From: Methanocorpusculum petauri
GTDB taxonomy: Archaea > Halobacteriota > Methanomicrobia > Methanomicrobiales > Methanocorpusculaceae
Length of the DNA: 58,775 nucleotides
Direction: 5' to 3'
Assembly: GCF_026891975.1 (NCBI RefSeq)
Contig: NZ_JAPTGB010000014.1
Span: forward strand, 1-58,775
Shown piece after piece: positions 1 to 7,440 of this stretch. A program made the position numbers and the translations under genes. The notes beneath the pieces are model-generated. The model did not search any database, had not been told where the DNA came from, and saw only the letters and a program-made list of their open reading frames with translations. Positions within the stretch are counted from its first letter, which is position 1; each line of letters opens with the position of its first letter.

Positions 1-1
1 C

Positions 2-505
2 CCCCGTCCCTCCCCCATCCTCCACGCTGGCGACTACGCCGCATGGTACAAACACGCAACCGGCGACTGGATCTACGACTTCGCCGGCGGTCAGATCACC
101 AGCCGCCGCACCGGACGCCTCGTCCCCTTCCGCGTAACCCCCGACGGCTACCTCGAAGCAAGCGTCATCATCAAAGGCATCCGCATCCATATCCGCAAAC
201 ACCGTGCCATCTGGATCGCCGCCCACGGCATCCTCGCCCTCCCCATCGACTACGCCCTGGAAATCGACCACATCAACCACAACCGGACGGACTGCCGTCT
301 GGAAAACCTCCGGCTCGTCCGGCCTGAAGTAAACCGCCGCAACCGCCCGGGCCTGCTCAGCGACGACACCGTCAGAACCATCCGCAGACGATACCGCGAA
401 GAAATCATCAGCATGGCCGAACTCGCCCGCGAATTCGGCCTCTGCCGCAAAACCATCTCCCGCATCATCCACCACAAAACCTACCGGAGCATCCCCGATG
501 AATAA
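2..505 (+). CDS. HNH homing-type endonuclease, 5' end outside window
   Basis: The frame is open from the first base of the window, so the start lies upstream. The visible 167 residues contain an HNH nuclease core, with EIDHINHNRTDCRLENLRLV at about residues 87-106, which supplies the metal-binding and catalytic His and Asn residues. Upstream is a region of the kind that precedes HNH in homing and phage endonucleases (IRIHIRKHRAIWIAAHG, about residues 61-77). The last 45 residues look like a helix-turn-helix (MAELAREFGLCRKTISRII), as found in site-specific HNH enzymes that recognise DNA. It would cut DNA and probably belongs to a virus or mobile element. Its stop overlaps the start of the next gene by 8 bp, so the four small genes here probably form one transcript. 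The HNH assignment is firm; the element is inferred. Confidence 0.85.
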   Translation, partial: PRPSPILHAGDYAAWYKHATGDWIYDFAGGQITSRRTGRLVPFRVTPDGYLEASVIIKGIRIHIRKHRAIWIAAHGILALPIDYALEIDHINHNRTDCRLENLRLVRPEVNRRNRPGLLSDDTVRTIRRRYREEIISMAELAREFGLCRKTISRIIHHKTYRSIPDE

Positions 506-737
506 CTACCGCGAAACAACCTACACCTGCCCCGACTGCGGAACCGCCTTCACCATTCCCGAAATCGGCGACGACCTCCCCGCAGTCGTCCCCGTTCTCT
601 GCTGCCCCCGCTGCCGCTTGCCCGCCTACCGCACCAGCACAGACGAACAGTACACCCTCCAGACCTACTGCCGCTACCGCGACCAGACCCGGGACATCAT
701 CGCCCGCCGGAACACCGAACAGGAGGCCGGACCATGA
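498..737 (+). CDS. Small zinc-ribbon protein
   Basis: This 79-residue protein carries two cysteine knuckles, CPDC at residues 11-14 and CCPRC at about 35-39, the usual four-cysteine zinc ribbon. It has no catalytic motif and no membrane segment. Its start overlaps the end of the HNH gene and its stop overlaps the next start in an ATGA junction, so translation of the cassette is coupled. Zinc ribbons of this size in element cassettes are usually nucleic-acid or protein binding adaptors; nothing here says which. I do not recognise a family beyond the zinc ribbon. Confidence 0.65.
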   Translation: MNNYRETTYTCPDCGTAFTIPEIGDDLPAVVPVLCCPRCRLPAYRTSTDEQYTLQTYCRYRDQTRDIIARRNTEQEAGP

Positions 738-1237
738 ACCTCACCCCGGAAACCCTCATCGCCGAACTCAGCGAAACCCACCCCTGCCCCTCCGCAGATG
801 CGGACGCCTACGCAGCCGCATACTGGCATCAGGAGATGCAGTATCTCCTCACCGAAGCAGCCGCCCATCTCACCAACCGGCACCGCGAACTCCTCGACCT
901 CATCCGAACAGAAAACCTCCGGTCCGCGGAGTACCGGCTCGAAACTCCCGTCATCCCCATCCGGCACGTCGACCTCCCCCGGCTTCGGCAGGACCTCCCC
1001 GCCGTATTCGATGCTATCGTCTACCTCAAAGCAACCGACGCCGAACGGCTTCTCAGCCGCCGCAGACTCTACGAGTCTGCGGTGGCTGTCGCGGGCATCG
1101 ACCGCGTCCGCCCGCTCGAACACGTCAACCTCGGCGACCTCGCCAAAGTACTCCCCGCAGATGAATTCAGCCGGTTTGTGCTCGTCACCCCAAAACCTCT
1201 CCCGGCCAGAATCGTCCGCATCACGGAGGATGCATGA
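734..1237 (+). CDS. Hypothetical protein of the HNH cassette
   Basis: The protein has 167 residues, is soluble, and is rich in Glu, Arg and Leu, with a probably helical first half (residues 1-75) and no motif I recognise. It overlaps both neighbours by 4 bp (ATGA), which makes it a real member of the cassette rather than a shadow of another frame. Codon use is strongly GC-rich, like the three other cassette genes and unlike the AT-rich genes that start at 1.6 kb. It may be an element-specific accessory protein; function unknown. Confidence 0.6.
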   Translation: MNLTPETLIAELSETHPCPSADADAYAAAYWHQEMQYLLTEAAAHLTNRHRELLDLIRTENLRSAEYRLETPVIPIRHVDLPRLRQDLPAVFDAIVYLKATDAERLLSRRRLYESAVAVAGIDRVRPLEHVNLGDLAKVLPADEFSRFVLVTPKPLPARIVRITEDA

Positions 1238-1419
1238 ACCCCGAACTCGCCGACCGGGCGGTTCTTGCGGCGTATGTGGATGCAGGACTCTCCATCCGCA
1301 AAATTGCAAAACGGACCGGCTGTTCCAAATCCGCAGTTGCCTGTGCCCTCCGGCAGCATGGCCTCTCCCGCAGACGGGTCCGCGTACCCGACGAAATGAA
1401 AAAGAAACTGAGGATGTAA
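1234..1419 (+). CDS. Small helix-turn-helix protein
   Basis: This 61-residue protein is almost entirely one helix-turn-helix: residues 10-40 read as two helices, with SIRKIAKRTGCSKSAVACAL at the centre, close to the resolvase/transposase type HTH that scans for a conserved Gly-Cys-Ser turn. The tail is basic (SRRRVRV) and would contact DNA. It overlaps the previous gene by ATGA and ends the cassette; a T-run (1430-1437) follows within 20 bp and can end transcription. It could be a regulator of the element or the DNA-binding module of a larger system whose other parts lie outside the window. Confidence 0.65.
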   Translation: MNPELADRAVLAAYVDAGLSIRKIAKRTGCSKSAVACALRQHGLSRRRVRVPDEMKKKLRM

Positions 1420-1641
1420 CGCATCCCCTGTTTTTTTCCTTTCGCATGTTAGTCTGTGTTCAACACGATTATGATTGGAAAGTTCCTAAAAAATAAATGG
1501 AAATCTCAGGGTAACAATGATATTTTCCATATCCAATGATAAGGATATGAAGTAATTTGAAAAACGTGTTTCATTGTTAGTTAACGAAGATCGAAAAACC
1601 GCATCGGAGTGTGTTAAGAAAGTACTATAAGTGATTATATT

Positions 1642-1959
1642 ATGATTGTATTGCTGAAACTCCTCCTATTTTCCCTAATAATACTAGCATTCTGCGTATT
1701 GAGCTGGCGCATTCTTTCGGGGAGAAAAAAACCTCACGAATCAAAAACCCCGCTTCCCAATTGGTGGCTGGGGTCGAGAGTGGTAATTTTCAATGGAGTC
1801 TGCGCATTTACCGCGCTGATACTGTTCCTCCTCGTGTATCCAAACGAACTGTTGCCTCTAACTCCACTGCTGATATTTCCAGCTTACATAATGACATATC
1901 TCACCGTAGAATGGGGAATAGACCTGATTATTGAACATTGGAGAAATCATGAAATTTAA
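1642..1959 (+). CDS. Small membrane protein, three predicted segments
   Basis: The 105-residue protein has hydrophobic segments at about residues 3-23, 48-66 and 72-92, and a basic loop after the first (SGRKKPHESK), which suggests an inside loop at residues 25-40. No family is recognised. A TATA-like stretch (about 1625-1640) lies just upstream. Composition shifts sharply to AT-rich at about 1420, so this gene belongs to a different stretch of DNA from the HNH cassette. The next small reading frame starts 11 bp before its stop codon ends, so the two were probably cotranscribed. Confidence 0.5.
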   Translation: MIVLLKLLLFSLIILAFCVLSWRILSGRKKPHESKTPLPNWWLGSRVVIFNGVCAFTALILFLLVYPNELLPLTPLLIFPAYIMTYLTVEWGIDLIIEHWRNHEI

Positions 1960-2246
1960 ACAAGTATTTGTATTATGTATGGTTTTCCTGCTTCTTTCCT
2001 CGATGGCTTACCCAAGTCTGGCAGTAGAGGCAGAAAAATCAGCAGAACAGTCTCTATCTTGCTGGTCAACACACGCCGAAATATGGGCGTCATACAATTA
2101 GTGGAGGTACAAAACATCTTATCGTCATCTTCTGTTGGTACTGGAAGGTTATCCGCTCAGATGTTGAGCAGTATACGTCCTTTGACGAATATGATTGGAT
2201 GCCGGACTATGCGCCATCACACTCTGTCATGGAAAAATCATTCTAG
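1949..2246 (+). pseudogene. Frameshifted gene for a small exported protein
   Basis: An ATG at 1949, overlapping the end of the membrane protein gene, opens a frame with a clear signal peptide (MKFKQVFVLCMVFLLLSSMA) that stops at 2101 after 50 codons. A second frame, open from about 2028 to a stop at 2246, continues with protein-like composition (for example GGTKHLIVIFCWYW followed by an acidic and aromatic tail). The two frames together would make an exported protein of about 95-100 residues. The simplest reading is one frameshift between 2030 and 2100. The parts are seen; that they were once one gene is inferred. Confidence 0.4.
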
Positions 2247-2358
2247 AAGAGTTCTCAAAACTGAAGTGAATAACCGTGAATCGCATGCAGTCTGCATGCC
2301 TTCACCGGTTTTTTCAAGGGCGTCAGTCTGTGTTCGGCGGGATGAGTAGTATTCTCTG

Positions 2359-2553
2359 ATGGCAGATAATCATGAGTCAAAAATTAAGTTTTCTATCACC
2401 AAGCCCACGATTATTGGTTCGATTGTGGGGTATGTTATTTTACTTCTTCTGAATATTGACTGGTTGGTAATGAATGAGCTAATAATTGAAATCCTTATTG
2501 GGATGATATTTAGTATTGTGCTATATTATGCGATAACATGTAACGAAACTTAA
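2359..2553 (+). CDS. Small two-segment membrane protein
   Basis: This 64-residue protein has a short charged N-terminus (MADNHESKIKF) followed by two hydrophobic segments at about residues 15-34 and 40-58. No family is recognised. It lies in the AT-rich tract between the HNH cassette and the Fic gene. Its stop codon overlaps the start of a 29-codon frame in a TAATG junction, which speaks for translation of both. It could be a holin-like or accessory membrane peptide; this is only a guess from size and topology. Confidence 0.4.
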   Translation: MADNHESKIKFSITKPTIIGSIVGYVILLLLNIDWLVMNELIIEILIGMIFSIVLYYAITCNET

Positions 2554-2642
2554 TGAAGTTCAACGCAAAAAACCGGAACAGACACGAACGAATCTATTGG
2601 AAATTTTCCACTGAAAAGGTGAAACAGATACTGAGGATGTAA
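2553..2642 (+). CDS. Very small ORF ending like the HTH gene
   Basis: This 29-residue frame starts in a TAATG overlap with the preceding membrane gene. It ends KQILRM and then a stop, at DNA level CTGAGGATGTAAC followed by a pyrimidine/T tract, the same end as the small HTH gene at 1419. It may be a relic of a second copy of that gene's 3' end and terminator, or a real small peptide. Evidence is limited to the overlap and the shared ending. Confidence 0.25.
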   Translation: MKFNAKNRNRHERIYWKFSTEKVKQILRM

Positions 2643-2657
2643 CCACTTCCTCTTTTT

Positions 2658-3683
2658 TCAGTCGAGCAGTTCCCAGTGTCCGGTTTTGTCCGATCCGACC
2701 CTGCGGAGAACTCGGTGTTTTTTCAGGGAGGAGAGGGCACGGGTGACGGTTGCCCGGGAGAAGCCGGTTTGTACGGTAATGTCCATGATGGTGCTTCGCG
2801 GGTTGCGTTGTACAACATCCAAAACCGCACGTTCCTTCCCCGAAAGCAGATCGTCCGCAAACCCTGGCTCATTTACAGTATCATTTACAGTGTCATTTAC
2901 AGTATCATATCGCACACCCGAAACCGCATTTTTCAACGCAGATTCAATCGTTTCGAGCATAAACTCCACAAATGCGGTATCGTTTCCGTGTTTTCCTGCG
3001 TCGCCGAGTGCGGCGTAGTACTGTTCCTGGTGTTGTTCGATGAGGGATTCGATGGGAAGCCAGGCGAAAAGGGACTTCCAGCGGCTGAGGAGAAGGGTCT
3101 GCCACATTCTGCCCATGCGTCCGTTGCCGTCCACAAACGGGTGAATGAACTCAAACTCCGCATGAAACACACAGCTGATGATCAGTGGGTGAACGTCTGC
3201 TGTTTTGCACCAGGTAAGGAGGTCGGCGATCTGGGTGGGTACGAGTGGGGCTGGAGGCGCCATGTGTACCAGAGTTGTTCCGGCAAAAACCCCGACACCG
3301 CCGCTGCGGAACATGCCGGCCTCGGCCACGAGGCCGGCCATGAGAATACGATGGGCACGGAGAAGATCTTCCACGGAGTAGGGATCAAGCAGCAGGAGCT
3401 GCTTGTATGCTTCGTAGGCGTTCTGAACTTCGCGGATTTCATCCGGGGGACCGAGAACACGTTTTCCCGCAATGATATTCGTTACCTGTGCAAGGGTCAG
3501 CGTATTATTTTCAATCGCAAGCGAGGAGTGAATAGTGCGGATACGATTGTTGCGCCGCAGATGAGGATTTTTTGTGAAACTGCCGGTTGCGTTCAGTTTT
3601 CCCACGAGTTCACTAATGGCGGCGATACGGTTGACCATCAGACTGGTGAGAGTAAATGGCGGTACATACGGCACGGCAGGCAT
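2658..3683 (-). CDS. Fic family AMP-transferase with C-terminal winged helix
   Basis: The 341-residue protein has the Fic active site HPFVDGNGRMGRM at residues 181-193; the His is the catalytic base that transfers AMP from ATP to a target hydroxyl. Residues 54-59 (SLAIEN) match the inhibitory S-x3-E-N motif placed before the Fic core in class II proteins, so activity should be self-restrained. The N-terminal Fic_N region covers about residues 1-100. Residues 281-341 form a winged helix, so the protein probably also binds DNA and may regulate itself. A linker at 260-271 is three DTVN tetrapeptide repeats. It stands alone, convergent with the upstream small genes; no separate antitoxin gene is adjacent, which fits the built-in inhibitory motif. 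Confidence 0.93.
   Translation of the reverse strand: MPAVPYVPPFTLTSLMVNRIAAISELVGKLNATGSFTKNPHLRRNNRIRTIHSSLAIENNTLTLAQVTNIIAGKRVLGPPDEIREVQNAYEAYKQLLLLDPYSVEDLLRAHRILMAGLVAEAGMFRSGGVGVFAGTTLVHMAPPAPLVPTQIADLLTWCKTADVHPLIISCVFHAEFEFIHPFVDGNGRMGRMWQTLLLSRWKSLFAWLPIESLIEQHQEQYYAALGDAGKHGNDTAFVEFMLETIESALKNAVSGVRYDTVNDTVNDTVNEPGFADDLLSGKERAVLDVVQRNPRSTIMDITVQTGFSRATVTRALSSLKKHRVLRRVGSDKTGHWELLD
2871..2906. repeat. Three tandem 12-bp repeats inside fic
   Basis: Three head-to-tail copies of ATTTACAGTRTC (plus strand) encode the DTVN repeats in the linker between the Fic domain and the winged helix. Unit number could vary by slippage without breaking the frame, changing the linker length. Confidence 0.9.
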
Positions 3684-3944
3684 GATCCTCTCTCTTTTAA
3701 TAGGGGAGCTGAAGATAAGATGATTTCGTATCCGGAACTCCGGCGTACTGCTATTTGTTCACGTATACACTTCTCTTCTCCTGCGGGGAGTTCGGGTAAA
3801 ACCTCTACCGGCAGGAACTCTCCGGATTTATTGATCGGATTTCTCGTACTGGTAGATCAATGCAACAGGGAAAGGCTTTGTTCCTGTGCCGTTGCGTTCA
3901 TACGTTGTGAAAGGTGTTGACCAGCAGACAGATGCTCTGCAACC

Positions 3945-5696
3945 TTATGTATCGGACTTCAGTTTCTCCTCGTCCAGCATATCCAGTTTCGCTGCCGACT
4001 GGATCATATCGATCGGTACAGCAACCATGTTTACCGCCGTATTCATATAATCCAGTACCACGGCAATCACAATCGCAAAAGCCATGGCATCCAGGGAAAT
4101 TCCCAGCTGGGCGAACACAATCGGATAATTGATCAGATTTCCGCACGGAACCGGGACACCCGCCACCGAAACGAGAAACACGACAATTACCGCAATAATC
4201 AACCAGGACAAGGAGATAGGCACGCCGAAATGTGCTGCCATAAACAGACTCACGCAGAAATATTCTGTAGCAATACCGGCTCGAGAAAATGCCGTGCCAA
4301 GTGGTACGCCAAACTCTGCCAGTTTTTTTGAAATCCCGCACTGGTCGCGGCACACACTCATATTTGTTGGAAATGTGGCGGCGGAAGATGCGGTTGTTAC
4401 GGAAATCAGAAATGACGGCAAAAGTTTTCGGATCAGTGTCAGAGGGGAGAGTTTTCTGGCGATTGAAACTTCGGCTCCCATGATTAGCAGATGAATCAGA
4501 TGACATACCAGAATAACGGCAAACAGGATGCCAAGTTGTCCGAAATCCTGATCGGTCAGCATGAGCCGGAACATACTCAGGAAGATAAATACCGGCAGGA
4601 ACAGGATGATTTTTTCCATTACCTGTTGTATCAGATAATCCGTCTGTTCCAGAAGGGTGATGACTGCAGGAATTGATTTGTGGATCAGCAGAATCACAAA
4701 CCCGAACAGTACTGCGAGAAAGATGATCTGGAGCGGATGCCGTTCCGTGAAGGGGGTAAACAGGCTTGAGGGGATGATCGAGAGAAGCAGATCAAAAATG
4801 GACTGAAACTCTCCTCCTCCCTGAATTCCGCTCCCGAGGGAGAGAGGGATAAACGGCAGGCAGACAACCAGCGCGATTCCGAGCGCAAGGAATATTCGCC
4901 GGAGATACCGGGTAAGTACGGTGGTGCCGATGGCGCGAAATGTTTCGATGTTGCCAAATCCGGCAAGACTTGCAACAAGGGAGAGGAAGATCATCGGCAG
5001 GGCGATCGCGATCAGAATTTCGAGAAATGTGTCAAACAGTGGTGTGAGGATGACACTCCGGAGTTCGAGGGCGGTTTCGACGGGGAGCCCGTACCGGCAG
5101 ATCAGTCCGACAGATATGCCGGCAATGGCAGCGCAGAGGAGCGGTACGTAGGATGCGTGTTTTTTTCGTGCCTGCCGGAGTGTCAGGCGGTTTTCTCCGT
5201 TGTGATACTGGTAGGATGCGGTGAGGGAGGCGTTTCTGAAGAGGGTTTTGCCTGAGGTTTCCTCTGATTCTACTGTGATGAGGGGATTGGTTTTTCTGCC
5301 GGATATGGCGAAGGTGATCTGCGGCTGCCGCAGATGTCTGCTGATTTGGCAGGTGAGGGGATGTTCTTCTCCGATCAGGGTATTCCAGGTTTGCAGTACT
5401 GCTTTGACGGCGATATCCAGTTTTTCTTCCGGTATTATGGCGGTTTTTCCGGTGTTCAGGGTTTGGAGGATAGTTCGGCGAAGTTCGACAGGGTCGGCGG
5501 GAATGGTGTGCCGGGGAGATGCCGGGGAGTGTTTGTTCAGCAGGAGGATGAGTACCAACAGGGACAGACCGCAGACGATCGCGAGAAGAGTGTGTTTCAG
5601 GAAGGGGTCTTCCCGGAGTCCCGGGTGGAACAGGAGTATGCCGGCGGCAATCAGTCCGGAGAGGAGCAAGAGTGATAGCGGGAGATGTCGGTTCAT
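3945..5696 (-). CDS. Dicarboxylate/amino acid:cation symporter (SDF family) with extra N-terminal domain
   Basis: The 583-residue protein ends in a full SDF/DAACS transporter core (about residues 180-575, some eight membrane segments and two re-entrant loops). The signature SSAATFPTN is at 437-445, followed by GTAFSRAG, and DYMNTAVN near residue 549 fits the substrate- and cation-binding segment of GltPh-type carriers. The family imports glutamate, aspartate or C4-dicarboxylates with Na+ or H+. Unusually it is about 170 residues longer than the family: two extra membrane segments (residues 7-25 and 36-54) and a soluble domain of some 125 residues precede the core. It is divergent from the RHH regulator/asparagine-synthase-like pair and shares their intergenic region, which suggests common control. 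Specificity cannot be read from the sequence. Confidence 0.9.
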   Translation of the reverse strand: MNRHLPLSLLLLSGLIAAGILLFHPGLREDPFLKHTLLAIVCGLSLLVLILLLNKHSPASPRHTIPADPVELRRTILQTLNTGKTAIIPEEKLDIAVKAVLQTWNTLIGEEHPLTCQISRHLRQPQITFAISGRKTNPLITVESEETSGKTLFRNASLTASYQYHNGENRLTLRQARKKHASYVPLLCAAIAGISVGLICRYGLPVETALELRSVILTPLFDTFLEILIAIALPMIFLSLVASLAGFGNIETFRAIGTTVLTRYLRRIFLALGIALVVCLPFIPLSLGSGIQGGGEFQSIFDLLLSIIPSSLFTPFTERHPLQIIFLAVLFGFVILLIHKSIPAVITLLEQTDYLIQQVMEKIILFLPVFIFLSMFRLMLTDQDFGQLGILFAVILVCHLIHLLIMGAEVSIARKLSPLTLIRKLLPSFLISVTTASSAATFPTNMSVCRDQCGISKKLAEFGVPLGTAFSRAGIATEYFCVSLFMAAHFGVPISLSWLIIAVIVVFLVSVAGVPVPCGNLINYPIVFAQLGISLDAMAFAIVIAVVLDYMNTAVNMVAVPIDMIQSAAKLDMLDEEKLKSDT

Positions 5697-5712
5697 GTGT
5701 TCAGCTCTATGC

Positions 5713-5738
5713 CTGTAACGCTGCGGGTTGCGTTACAG
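5713..5738. promoter_or_regulatory. Inverted repeat upstream of the transporter
   Basis: A perfect 9-bp inverted repeat, CTGTAACGC and GCGTTACAG separated by 8 bp, begins 17 bp upstream of the transporter start. It holds the TGTAAC/GTTACA half-sites also used in the array at 5803-5881, but in the opposite (everted) order. It could be a binding site of the same regulator acting on the transporter promoter, or a hairpin in the leader RNA. Confidence 0.55.
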
Positions 5739-5802
5739 ATCAGCCTAAGTACTATTGTTGGACAATGAATGAAGATGTTGAACACAGAGTGACATCCGGG
5801 GA

Positions 5803-5881
5803 TGTTACAATCTGTAACAGCAACTTTTGCCTCTGTTACAATTTGTAACAGGTGCTGTCTTTCCTGTTACAATCTGTAACA
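5803..5881. promoter_or_regulatory. Array of three palindromic operators, 31-bp period
   Basis: Three nearly identical 17-bp palindromes of the form TGTTACA-N3-TGTAACA lie at 5803-5819, 5834-5850 and 5865-5881. Their start points are exactly 31 bp apart, close to three helical turns, so bound dimers would sit on one face of the DNA. The last one ends 35 bp before the start of the RHH gene. The obvious reader is that RHH protein (autoregulation), with the divergent transporter as a second target. The sites are seen; the binding protein is inferred. Confidence 0.8.
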
Positions 5882-5916
5882 TATATCCCTTCCGACCGCC
5901 GAAAGAAAGTACAATC

Positions 5917-6123
5917 ATGCCCTCCAAAGTCATCCGCCTGGATGAGGACGCGATCGCCCTCTGTCTGAAATACGGAAAAACGGTGAGCGAAGGTATCCGT
6001 GCGATGGATGCCCGGATTACCGCACAGCAGAATACGGAGAAGCCGTTTGATCCGAAAGCTCTTGAGATGATGATCCGCAGTTGTATCCGTGACGAGCTGG
6101 AAGTACTGTCTCGGGGGTACTGA
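5917..6123 (+). CDS. Ribbon-helix-helix (CopG/MetJ-like) regulator
   Basis: The 68-residue protein starts with a pattern of a beta strand followed by a helix-turn-helix (SKVIRLDEDAIALCLKYG, then TVSEGIRAMD), the ribbon-helix-helix fold that binds DNA as a dimer through its N-terminal strand. I chose the ATG at 5917 because the frame upstream runs through the palindromic operators. Its stop overlaps the start of the asparagine-synthase-like gene (TGATG), so the two are cotranslated. Three palindromes upstream suggest that it represses its own operon. No ligand domain is visible; the C-terminal half is short and may only mediate oligomerisation on the adjacent operators. Confidence 0.75.
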   Translation: MPSKVIRLDEDAIALCLKYGKTVSEGIRAMDARITAQQNTEKPFDPKALEMMIRSCIRDELEVLSRGY

Positions 6124-7070
6124 TGCAGTTTCGCGGCTGGATTGAGGAAGGGGGACGGGTTCTTGCACCGTCCGAGGTTGCGGAACTCACTCCCGAACGG
6201 CTCTGCTGCTGCGGGGGTGAGTTTGTTCTTGCAACCGATCGGTTTACTGCCCGCGATCGGTACGGTATCATGCCGGGACCAATCCCGCCGGGGGTAATCC
6301 GTTCTTCCGGAAGGGAGTGGCGGATTGTGCCGGATGTGCCGGACCTTTCTCTTGAAGACGCAATCCGGGAGGCGGTTCGTCTCCGGTGCGACGACCGAAG
6401 CACAGCTTCGGTCGTCACTCTTTCCGGCGGGGTGGATTCAACGCTCATTGCAGTTCTTGCGGATCTTCCCTGTATTGCGGTGGGGTTTGCCGGTTCGCAG
6501 GATCTCTGCGCTGCTACGGATGCAGCTGACCGGCTTGGTCTTTCGCTTACGGTCGGTGAGATCACGGATGAGGATCTGGAAGAGGCGCTGCCCCGGGTGC
6601 GTGCGGCACTGCCCGCTGCGTCCCGGATGGATCTGGAGCTTGCGCTGACCGGTTATTTCATTGGGAAAACAGCTGCGGCCTGCGGGGCGGAGAAGGTTCT
6701 GACCGGCCAGGCGGCGGATGAGCTGTTCGGCGGCTACGCCCGGTACGGCAGGAGTGTGCATCTCCGGGCAGATCTGGATGCGGATTTTGCGGGGCTGGCG
6801 GTACAGCGGGTCCGCGATGCCACCGCTGCCGGGCTTTCCGGTGTGTGGTACTCGATGCCCTATATGGATGAACGGGTGGTTCGGGCGTCGCGGAATCTTG
6901 CGGATGCGGAACTTGTCGCCAGTGATCTGCGCAAAATTGCGCTTCGGAAAGTTGCAGCGAAGTATCTTCCGGAGGATCTGGCGTGGAAGCCGAAAAAAGC
7001 GATGCAGTACGGCAGCGGGATGACGGCGGCGCTGCGGAGGATGGAGAAGAGGATGCGGGAGTTTGTTTGA
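6123..7070 (+). CDS. Asparagine synthase-like PP-loop protein
   Basis: The 315-residue protein has the ATP pyrophosphatase loop SGGVDS at residues 101-106 and GQAADELFGGY at 195-205, both characteristic of the synthetase domain of asparagine synthase B, which activates aspartate by adenylation. It lacks the normal N-terminal glutaminase domain: there is no Cys-2 nucleophile, only a reduced, divergent segment of about 75 residues. It may therefore use free ammonia, or aminate a different substrate. It is translationally coupled to the RHH regulator and divergent from a dicarboxylate/amino acid transporter, a context that fits aspartate/asparagine metabolism. True asparagine synthesis is plausible but not proven by the motifs. 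Confidence 0.8.
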   Translation: MQFRGWIEEGGRVLAPSEVAELTPERLCCCGGEFVLATDRFTARDRYGIMPGPIPPGVIRSSGREWRIVPDVPDLSLEDAIREAVRLRCDDRSTASVVTLSGGVDSTLIAVLADLPCIAVGFAGSQDLCAATDAADRLGLSLTVGEITDEDLEEALPRVRAALPAASRMDLELALTGYFIGKTAAACGAEKVLTGQAADELFGGYARYGRSVHLRADLDADFAGLAVQRVRDATAAGLSGVWYSMPYMDERVVRASRNLADAELVASDLRKIALRKVAAKYLPEDLAWKPKKAMQYGSGMTAALRRMEKRMREFV

Positions 7071-7071
7071 G

Positions 7072-7440
7072 TTACTTCCCGTACAAATGTACCCGCACCC
7101 GTTCCGCAAGCGACTTTTCCCGCCGTTTGAGAACCGTCAGATCCACTTCGCCTTCATGATACGAGGAGAAGAGAAAGAACAGAAAGTCGCTCGTCAGATC
7201 CATAGACTGGGCTTTGAACCGGACTTCAACGGTGGTGTCTCCGGCAAACCCCTTAATCGAGAACCAGTCGGGTTTGGTGAACGAATAAAATCCTTCGCCG
7301 AGATTCGGCATCGCTTCAACACTGCCGAAGTTGCCCAAATACCGGAAAAATTCCGCGGTTACCGGTTCGCTGAGCTGATACTCCTTCATGAACGAGCCGT
7401 CCGCACAGTATTTATGCTGAATGGATCGCAGTATTCGCAT
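7072..7440 (-). CDS. Conserved hypothetical protein
   Basis: This 122-residue soluble protein has an alternating beta pattern (EYQLSEPVTAEFFRYL, then WFSIKGFAGDTTVEVRF) and ends with a helical basic stretch. It overlaps the 3' end of the cysteine desulfurase-like gene by 29 bp and is read in the same direction, so it is probably the second gene of that operon. A purine-rich GGGAG lies about 9 bp before the ATG at 7440; an internal ATG at 7389 is the alternative start. No family or catalytic residues are recognised. Confidence 0.6.
   Translation of the reverse strand: MRILRSIQHKYCADGSFMKEYQLSEPVTAEFFRYLGNFGSVEAMPNLGEGFYSFTKPDWFSIKGFAGDTTVEVRFKAQSMDLTSDFLFFLFSSYHEGEVDLTVLKRREKSLAERVRVHLYGK

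Noticed and set aside
674-1447. 257-codon minus-strand frame opposite the HNH cassette
   Set aside because: The plus-strand genes are joined by precise 4-8 bp overlaps and one encodes an HTH; the opposite frame is compositional shadow.
2676-3920. 414-codon frame opposite the fic gene
   Set aside because: It mirrors the Fic coding sequence, has no domain and no ribosome site; Fic is certain from its motif.
3898-4506. 202-codon minus-strand frame inside the transporter gene
   Set aside because: It overlaps the 3' part of the SDF transporter in another frame; the transporter has the conserved motifs.
5803-5881. Regularly spaced repeats that could suggest a small CRISPR array
   Set aside because: The units are 17-bp palindromes with 14-bp spacers and total only three; they sit at a promoter and fit operators. 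No cas genes are in the window.
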